Source of the DNA: Gemmataceae bacterium
Lineage (GTDB): Bacteria > Planctomycetota > Planctomycetia > Gemmatales > Gemmataceae
Length of the DNA: 7,829 bases
Direction of reading: 5' to 3'
NCBI GenBank assembly: GCA_009691815.1
Contig: SIAL01000157.1
Span: 1 to 7,829 of the forward strand
The translations under genes were made by a program, and so were the position numbers. Below, piece after piece: positions 1 to 4,422 of this stretch. Under the pieces are notes generated by a model. That model ran no database searches. It saw only the letters and a program-made list of their open reading frames with translations, and was not told the DNA's origin. Numbering within the stretch: the first letter of the stretch is position 1; each line of letters starts with the position of its first letter.

Positions 1-1
1 G

Positions 2-706
2 GAATTGGCCTTACTTTCACGAAGGGATCGTCGACATGAATTATCTCGTGCCGCCGATCCGCAACTGGTTGCAAGAATTAAAAGTTTTGAAACCGCATTT
101 GGTATGCAATTGGAGGCACCGGGTGCATTTGACTTGTCCCAAGAAACCCTTGCCACCAAAAGTGCCTACGGTTTTGGAACCGAACCGACGAATGCATTTG
201 CGTGGCAATGCCTCCAGGCAAGGAGATTGGTTGAACGAGGTGTACGGTTTGTGGAAATTATCCACACCGGAAGCTCGGGCAACTGGGATAGCCATGGGGA
301 CATGAAGGACCATGAACGCTTGGCCAAACAGGTGGATAAACCGCTTGCGGCATTGTTGGATGATTTGGCCCAAAGGGGAATGTTGGAAGATACCTTGGTG
401 GTTTGGACCACCGAATTTGGTCGAACCCCTTTCAACAATACCGCCGATGCACCCGGTCGAGAACACCACCCTTGGGCTTTTTCCTCCTGGTTGGCCGGTG
501 CGGGAGTCAAGGCGGGTACCATTTATGGCGGAACAGATGAGCATGGCATTCGGTCGGTGGATCAACCGGTTCATGTTCATGATTTCCATGCGACCATCCT
601 CCATCTTTTGGGAATGGACCATACCGGTTTGACCTACCGGCATTCAGGCCGAGATTACCGGTTAACGGATGTTGCCGGTGAAGTGGTGAAGGGTGTTTTG
701 GGATAA
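2..706 (+). CDS. DUF1501 family protein, C-terminal part (5' end outside window)
   Basis: The frame is open to the left edge, so this is the last 234 residues of a larger protein; family members are usually about 430-480 residues. DUF1501 proteins belong to the alkaline phosphatase/sulfatase-like superfamily. They are usually exported with a Tat-type N-terminal signal, which would lie outside the window. Visible family signatures, in order, are the RRLVERGVRFVEI stretch, WDSHGDM (about 284-304), the EFGRTP block (412-429), GREHHP followed by the WLAGAGVKAG strand (about 457-516), HVHDFHATILHLLGMD (about 571-618), and the terminal GRDYRLTDVAGEVV. The His and Asp residues in these blocks resemble metal-binding positions of the superfamily, but the substrate is unknown. 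In Planctomycetes these genes often follow a DUF1549/DUF1553 cytochrome-like gene, which would lie upstream and cannot be checked here. The frame is intact to the TAA at 704-706. No convincing terminator follows in the 93-bp gap to truB. The family call is confident; the function is not. Confidence 0.92.
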   Translation, partial: ELALLSRRDRRHELSRAADPQLVARIKSFETAFGMQLEAPGAFDLSQETLATKSAYGFGTEPTNAFAWQCLQARRLVERGVRFVEIIHTGSSGNWDSHGDMKDHERLAKQVDKPLAALLDDLAQRGMLEDTLVVWTTEFGRTPFNNTADAPGREHHPWAFSSWLAGAGVKAGTIYGGTDEHGIRSVDQPVHVHDFHATILHLLGMDHTGLTYRHSGRDYRLTDVAGEVVKGVLG

Positions 707-799
707 TATTGAGCGCTTAAATTCACGAAATTCCGTCCCAATGAGAGCCTTTTATAGGGTGGCCTATCCATTTCCCGAAGGAGCCCATGCAACGAAAAT

Positions 800-1726
800 T
801 CAGGTTGGCAAGCTTTGGCTTTGCAATTGACCTACATGAAGAAACATTTTCCAGGGTGTAACAACCACACCTTGGTCCTGTTTGCAGGAAACCTCAACCA
901 ATCCTAGTACCTGATCTGAAAAACTCTTTAGTAGATGTTTCCCGGTTGGGGATTGACCTCCTTTTTCCGTGGGATTCAAAAGGATAACTTTCCCGCCAAG
1001 AACTTCTTTACACCTGGATTGTTCCAAGGTGAGTTTTGGAATTTGATCCAATGACATTTCCAATGAAATCCATGAAGGATGTTCCAAATTAGGGAGATCT
1101 TCAAGGTTTAAAGCTTCTTTGATTGACCAAGGACCAATGCTTGTTCGAATCAAATCTTCCAAATAGGCACCACATCCAAGGGATTCTCCCAAATCCCGCG
1201 CAAGTGACCTGATGTAAGTTCCACTGGATACTTCCCAGCGGACCTTGGCACTCGAGGTATCATGGGATAACAGATTTACTTGGTGAACGGTAATGTTTTT
1301 GGATTTGGGTACTTTGGGTTTTCCGGACCGAGCCAACCGGTAAGCCCTCTGGCCTTCAATACGGACCGCCGAATAGATAGGGGGAACCTGTGAAATGACT
1401 CCCACCATTTCATTTAGCTTTTCCAGTAGCAATTCCCTTGTGGGAAATATGGCATCCCGGTAGGGTAAAATGGGGCCTTCACTATCGTCCGTTTGGCTGG
1501 TGGCACCAAACCGAATTGTGGCTTCGTAGACCTTGGGAAATTCCTGATAAAGTTCAATCATTCGAGTTGCCTTCCCCGTGACTATCAGGAGTAACCCTGA
1601 AGCAAGCGGGTCCAATGTTCCCGCATGGCCATGCCGAAGGCCTTTGGGAAATGATTTGGCGAACTGGCTTAATGCTCTTCGGGAGGTGGGCCCTCGAGGC
1701 TTATCCAATAAAAAAATCCCATCCAT
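800..1726 (-). CDS. truB: tRNA pseudouridine(55) synthase TruB
   Basis: TruB isomerises uridine 55 in the T-loop of most elongator tRNAs to pseudouridine in the cytoplasm. The 308-residue product has the family architecture. The N-terminal LLDKPRGPTS motif (residues 6-15) is followed by GHAGTLDPLASGLL, whose Asp39 corresponds to the catalytic aspartate (Asp48 in E. coli). Next come YEATIRFG with the following TDDSEG, then QVPPIYSAVRIEGQRAYRLA, and SSGTYIRSLARDLG with the LIRTSIGPWSI segment. The last 80 or so residues form a diverged PUA-like tail. Length is normal. The ATG at 1724-1726 fits the usual short N-terminus before the DKP motif; only a weak G-rich stretch lies upstream, so the ribosome-binding site is poor. 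In many bacteria truB sits beside rbfA, infB or rpsO; here it stands alone, divergent from a lipid kinase gene and tail-to-tail with the DUF1501 gene. No frameshift or missing key residue is seen. Confidence 0.96.
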   Translation of the reverse strand: MDGIFLLDKPRGPTSRRALSQFAKSFPKGLRHGHAGTLDPLASGLLLIVTGKATRMIELYQEFPKVYEATIRFGATSQTDDSEGPILPYRDAIFPTRELLLEKLNEMVGVISQVPPIYSAVRIEGQRAYRLARSGKPKVPKSKNITVHQVNLLSHDTSSAKVRWEVSSGTYIRSLARDLGESLGCGAYLEDLIRTSIGPWSIKEALNLEDLPNLEHPSWISLEMSLDQIPKLTLEQSRCKEVLGGKVILLNPTEKGGQSPTGKHLLKSFSDQVLGLVEVSCKQDQGVVVTPWKMFLHVGQLQSQSLPT

Positions 1727-1826
1727 GTCCGTTTGGTAACCCCTAGGTGTCTGATTTTTGCTTTTTTAGTCCTTCAATTATCATAACAACAACTCCATAC
1801 CAATCACAGTTTGCGATCCGTCCCCC

Positions 1827-2777
1827 ATGAACACCCCTTTTTCCCGTGCTCGACTTTTCCTTAATCCGACGGCGGGGCGGGGAAGAACTGCCGGTATTGC
1901 GGACTCTCTTAAAAACCAACTTGCTTTGGTTACAAAATCATTGGAATTGGCCTACAGCCAGAATGCCTTGGACTTAGGAAACCTCGCTTCACAAGCCCGT
2001 CGAGATGGTGTGGATCTGGTTTTAGTTGCGGGGGGTGACGGGTCGGTTCATCATGCGGCCCGTGGTCTTCTGGAAGAAACAACTGGCAAAGTTCCCACGC
2101 TTGGAATTCTACCGCTGGGATCTGCCAACGATTTTGCTTACTCCCTTGACCTTTCCAAGGGATGGTGGCAAAAACCAGGGTGGAAGGTGGGTTGGGTGGA
2201 CCATGGATGGATTCAATTGGACCAAAACCCGGCTTTGGCTTTTGTCAATGGAGTGGGTTTGGGACTCAACGCCATGGTAACCGTAAGGAGTCAAAAAATT
2301 GGTTGGCTTAGGGGTATTCCGCTTTATACCGCTGCCTTGCTACAATCTTTGGTGATGGATTGGCGTAAACAATTTTGGAAGGTTTTGGTAAATAACCAAC
2401 CCCTGACCGAAATTACCGAAGCGGGGGGAATTCTTGCTTTAAGTGTGCTAAATGGCCGGAGGGAAGGCAATTTTGATTTGTGCCCCAATGCCAAAATAGA
2501 TGACGGCCTTTTTTCAGTTATGGCGGTTCGACCTATGGGTCGATTTCGTGCCTTTTGCCTTTTACCCAGCTTGGTAATGGGAACATTTCATCAAGGGAAG
2601 GGGCCTATTCTTTTTTCCGAGGGAACGCACATCGTTGTGGAATCGACGGAAGGTATCCCTTGTCATGCGGACGGTGAAGTGATTTCCATACCTTTGGATG
2701 GGATCAAGAGAGTCGAAATTCGGTTGGCCCACAACGCCCTTCCTGTCATTGTTGGCCCCTCCTTTTCGTTTTGTTAA
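1827..2777 (+). CDS. Diacylglycerol/lipid kinase family protein (YegS/BmrU/DgkB type)
   Basis: Members of this family transfer phosphate from ATP to diacylglycerol, sphingoid bases or related lipids at the inner face of the membrane. The 316-residue protein begins with the phosphate-binding strand and turn LFLNPTAGRGR (residues 10-20). The diagnostic GGDGS motif is at residues 69-73, and LGILPLGSANDFA (92-104) is the family's PxGTxNDFA block with Ser-Ala for Thr-Gly/Ala. The C-terminal lobe shows NFDLCPNAKIDDGLFSV, matching the usual P-x-A-x-x-DDG-x-hydrophobic segment, and CHADGEV before a beta-rich end. Length matches the family (about 290-330). The ATG at 1827 puts the nucleotide-binding strand ten residues in, as is usual, although no Shine-Dalgarno sequence precedes it. 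It is divergent from truB (100 bp gap) and ends 29 bp from the convergent polymerase gene, so it is probably monocistronic. The exact lipid substrate cannot be decided from sequence, so no symbol is given. Confidence 0.9.
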   Translation: MNTPFSRARLFLNPTAGRGRTAGIADSLKNQLALVTKSLELAYSQNALDLGNLASQARRDGVDLVLVAGGDGSVHHAARGLLEETTGKVPTLGILPLGSANDFAYSLDLSKGWWQKPGWKVGWVDHGWIQLDQNPALAFVNGVGLGLNAMVTVRSQKIGWLRGIPLYTAALLQSLVMDWRKQFWKVLVNNQPLTEITEAGGILALSVLNGRREGNFDLCPNAKIDDGLFSVMAVRPMGRFRAFCLLPSLVMGTFHQGKGPILFSEGTHIVVESTEGIPCHADGEVISIPLDGIKRVEIRLAHNALPVIVGPSFSFC

Positions 2778-2806
2778 GAACAAGACTTATCATTCAACCG
2801 GTAAGG

Positions 2807-4063
2807 TCAGCGGCTCAGACATGGTGTTCGAAAACGATAATTTTCCCGGTCCTTGGCCAAAGTTTTGTCAAGCAAAAGCGATGATGCATTTTGCAAAGAG
2901 GTGAAACCGAAACGCTCTCGAATATTGTCCTTGCAAGCAGCCAGTTCCTGGATTCGCGACGCTAGAGTGTCAGGAAAGAGGAGCGGTTCGTTCACGGCCA
3001 ATTGAAGAGGGGCAAGTTCAATTCCCAAAAGTCTCAAGGGTAACCTGCGTTTATAGTTTCGGGTCAGGAGATCTTGAGCGGTTTTTCGCAAAAGTGTTTC
3101 ATCATCCGTCGATTGCGGTAAAGAGGCATGCCCCTCTCCGGTCTGTTGGTCACCATAGCGCATAAATAATTTCAAGCCGCGCGTGTGTTGTCCCTTCAAT
3201 CGCAGCCAACTTGTGGCACGATCAACCAAATGACTGGTAAGCGCCAATAAAAATTCGCGATTGGAAACGGGGGGATCAAAACTGGCTCGCCTGCCAATAC
3301 TCGTTTGGTTTTTGGCGGATTCCACCGGTCGGTCGTCAATGCCTTGGGCAAAGCGCAATAGCCGGTCGCCTTGTTTTCCCAAAAGACCACACAGGAGGGC
3401 TCGGGGTTTTTGGGCCAGATCATCCACGGTGGCAAGGCGAAGGGGTTCAAGTTTGCGGAGTGTGGCATGGCCTATTCCCGGAAGAATATCCACAGGCCAA
3501 GGGGCAAGATATTCTCTTTCCCGGCCAGGATCCACTCCTACCACCGGTGAGGGGGGCAGGGGACGATCTTGATAAATCCACGAGCGCAAATTGCCGCCGT
3601 AGGTCTCCAATCGTCGGTTTTTCGCTTCTTGTGTGGCAACGGAAGCAACCAATTTGTTGATGCCAATTCCAAGGGAAACACTTAGCTTCACCTCTTCTCC
3701 GACCTGTTCGCGAAGGGTTTCCCCCAAGCGAATGGCTTCGTTTGTTTCAACCGGCAGAAGAAGGTAAAGATCATCCAAGGCGGAAACTTCAACCCGATCG
3801 ACGACATCATTGCAAATGGCCAGGACATGGCGCCCGGCCTGTTCATAGCGGCGATAATCCCCGGGAAGAATAAGAAGGCTCGGGCACCGCTTCCGAGCTT
3901 CGGAAAGGCGCATCGCCGTGCGCACGCCAAAACATCTGGCCTCATAGCTGCAACTGGCCACAACGCCAGTACCAACCGCAACAGGTCGTCCCCGAAGGGT
4001 GGGATCATCACGCTGTTCGACGGATGCAAAGAAGGCGTCGATGTCCAAGTGCAGAATGTTCAT
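2807..4063 (-). CDS. dinB: Y-family DNA polymerase, DinB/Pol IV type, with unusual catalytic motif
   Basis: Y-family polymerases copy damaged templates during translesion synthesis. From the ATG at 4061-4063 the protein has 418 residues. It opens with ILHLDIDAFFASVEQRD (3-19), where Asp7 is the first metal ligand and Phe12 the steric gate. SYEARCFGVRTAM (39-51) is the fingers signature. GIGINKLVA (132-140) follows, then LPGIG (193-197) as the thumb helix-hairpin-helix, and a little finger starting at SIGRRASFD (255-263). PLLFPD (360-365) sits where clamp-binding motifs occur, and NIRERFG follows. The second catalytic motif, normally S-x-DE, reads ALDD (Asp97, Asp98). About 20 extra residues replace the KPxG turn near 150-172. 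An ATG at 4081 would add six residues, but it overlaps the predicted -10 box and family proteins start right at the ILHxDxD strand, so I chose 4063. The gene stands alone, divergent from tex. A LexA-like inverted repeat overlaps its start. A UmuC-like name is possible given the length. Confidence 0.9.
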   Translation of the reverse strand: MNILHLDIDAFFASVEQRDDPTLRGRPVAVGTGVVASCSYEARCFGVRTAMRLSEARKRCPSLLILPGDYRRYEQAGRHVLAICNDVVDRVEVSALDDLYLLLPVETNEAIRLGETLREQVGEEVKLSVSLGIGINKLVASVATQEAKNRRLETYGGNLRSWIYQDRPLPPSPVVGVDPGREREYLAPWPVDILPGIGHATLRKLEPLRLATVDDLAQKPRALLCGLLGKQGDRLLRFAQGIDDRPVESAKNQTSIGRRASFDPPVSNREFLLALTSHLVDRATSWLRLKGQHTRGLKLFMRYGDQQTGEGHASLPQSTDDETLLRKTAQDLLTRNYKRRLPLRLLGIELAPLQLAVNEPLLFPDTLASRIQELAACKDNIRERFGFTSLQNASSLLLDKTLAKDRENYRFRTPCLSR

Positions 4064-4070
4064 GTGAACA
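4057..4070. promoter_or_regulatory. Candidate LexA/SOS operator over the dinB start (TGTTC-N4-GAACA)
   Basis: The sequence TGTTCATGTGAACA is an inverted repeat with two perfect 5-bp arms and a 4-bp spacer. As I recall, TGTTC-N4-GAACA is the LexA motif described for Verrucomicrobia; the LexA motif of Firmicutes and Actinobacteria is the related GAAC-N4-GTTC. The site covers the dinB start codon (4061-4063) and the predicted transcription start just downstream of the -10 box, a position where a bound repressor would block initiation. The overlapping stretch GAACATATGTAT (4067-4078) also resembles the Firmicutes-type box with two mismatches. That dinB is a classic SOS gene supports the call. The repressor itself is not in the window. 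Confidence 0.6.
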
Positions 4071-4072
4071 TA

Positions 4073-4101
4073 TGTATACATGGAAACAGATGTATAGTCA
4101 A
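4073..4101 (-). promoter_or_regulatory. Predicted sigma70-type promoter of dinB
   Basis: On the minus strand TTGACT (4101-4096) matches the -35 consensus at five of six bases. It is separated by exactly 17 bp from TATACA (4078-4073), a -10 box with four of six matches. The predicted transcription start is around 4065-4067, only two to four bases before the ATG at 4063, so the mRNA would be leaderless or nearly so. The alternative upstream ATG at 4081 lies before this start site and could not be translated from this transcript. Confidence 0.55.
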
Positions 4102-4149
4102 GGGGAGGTTGCCCTTTTATTTAAGACTTCAAACCACTTTGGTTCTTTC

Positions 4150-4178
4150 TTGACGACTTCGGCCCTCTTATTTAGAAA
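4150..4178 (+). promoter_or_regulatory. Possible sigma70-type promoter of tex
   Basis: TTGACG (4150-4155) matches the -35 consensus at five of six positions and is followed after 17 bp by TAGAAA (4173-4178), which matches four of six -10 positions. Transcription would begin near 4184-4186 and leave an untranslated leader of about 240 nt before tex. It lies about 80 bp from the LexA-like site, so that site would probably not control it. No better-spaced pair was seen closer to tex, but the match is moderate and the call tentative. Confidence 0.4.
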
Positions 4179-4235
4179 AAACTTAGACTAAACGGTGTTG
4201 GGTGCGTTGAGGGCCATGGGATTGTCGCTTGGGTG

Positions 4236-4253
4236 GAGGAGCAACCGCTCCTC
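4236..4253 (+). other. Perfect 7-bp hairpin in the tex leader
   Basis: GAGGAGC (4236-4242) and GCTCCTC (4247-4253) are exact reverse complements around a four-base AACC loop. The flanks are not T-rich on either strand, so this is not an intrinsic terminator. It is most likely a leader stem-loop. Confidence 0.5.
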
Positions 4254-4312
4254 GAAGCATTACGATCTTGTGGGCCAAAATACACTTACACGAAATCCCG
4301 TCACTATTTTTG

Positions 4313-4407
4313 GGGAAAATCCGGGGAAGTTCCATCCCTAGGTCGTCCCCCTTTGAGGAGAGTCTTTGAAGACCTCCCCCACAACGGGTTTTCCCATGGA
4401 AAATCCG
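4313..4407 (+). repeat. Direct repeat GGAAAATCCG x2 with a shared complementary segment
   Basis: GGAAAATCCG occurs at 4314-4323 and again at 4398-4407. Between them CGGGTTTTCCC (4385-4395) is complementary, with one G-U pair, to both copies: 11 bp with the upstream copy (4313-4323), or 8 bp as a local hairpin with the downstream copy (4385-4392 with 4400-4407). The two pairings exclude each other. The hairpin at 4357-4377 is enclosed by the long-range pairing. The pairings were worked out by eye, without energy calculation. Confidence 0.5.
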
Positions 4408-4408
4408 T

Positions 4409-4412
4409 AGGA
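4409..4412 (+). promoter_or_regulatory. Ribosome-binding site of tex
   Basis: AGGA lies 10 bases before the ATG at 4423. An in-frame TAG at 4408-4410 blocks any longer N-terminus, leaving only ATG 4423 or TTG 4414. The spacing favours the ATG. The site begins two bases after the last leader hairpin, so folding there could affect access to it. Confidence 0.6.
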
Positions 4413-4422
4413 ATTGAAAACC

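Larger units (their letters stand above)
4185..4422 (+). promoter_or_regulatory. Structured 5' leader of tex (candidate cis-regulatory RNA)
   Basis: This stretch lies between the predicted tex promoter and the tex ATG, and I see no convincing gene in it. It holds several inverted repeats. One is a perfect 7-bp GC-rich hairpin at 4236-4253. CCAAAATA (4275-4282) faces TATTTTTGG (4305-4313) with one bulge. A 4+4 bp hairpin with one bulged A spans 4357-4377. An 8-bp hairpin including one G-U pair spans 4385-4407. The segment 4385-4395 can instead pair with 4313-4323 over 11 bp. No hairpin is followed by a clear T-run, so these are not obvious terminators; the last hairpin ends two bases before the AGGA of tex. 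I do not recognise a known riboswitch class. Confidence 0.4.

Noticed and set aside
41..643. Antisense open frame of about 200 codons opposite the DUF1501 gene
   Set aside because: The forward frame has clear family motifs throughout, and the antisense product is rich in Cys and Gly with no recognisable features.
707..799. Terminator between the convergent DUF1501 and truB genes
   Set aside because: The only stem seen is ATAGG/CCTAT around 755-770, five pairs long and without a T-run on the plus strand. It is too weak to call.
1727..1826. Divergent promoters between truB and the lipid kinase gene
   Set aside because: TATCAT (1779-1784, plus) and TATGAT (1785-1780, minus) look like -10 boxes, but neither has an acceptable -35 box at 16-18 bp. 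Promoters must exist in this gap, but I cannot place them.
2778..2806. Bidirectional terminator between the convergent lipid kinase and dinB genes
   Set aside because: The 29-bp gap holds only a six-base ACCGGT palindrome and no T-run.
4064..4081. Upstream ATG at 4081 as the dinB start, adding six residues
   Set aside because: It overlaps the predicted -10 box and lies before the predicted transcription start, and family proteins begin right before the ILHxDxD strand. If the promoter call is wrong, this start becomes possible.
4132..4144. AACCA-CTT-TGGTT hairpin followed by a pyrimidine-rich stretch as a terminator
   Set aside because: Five pairs with a three-base loop and a mixed CTTTCTT tail is weak, and no plus-strand gene ends nearby.
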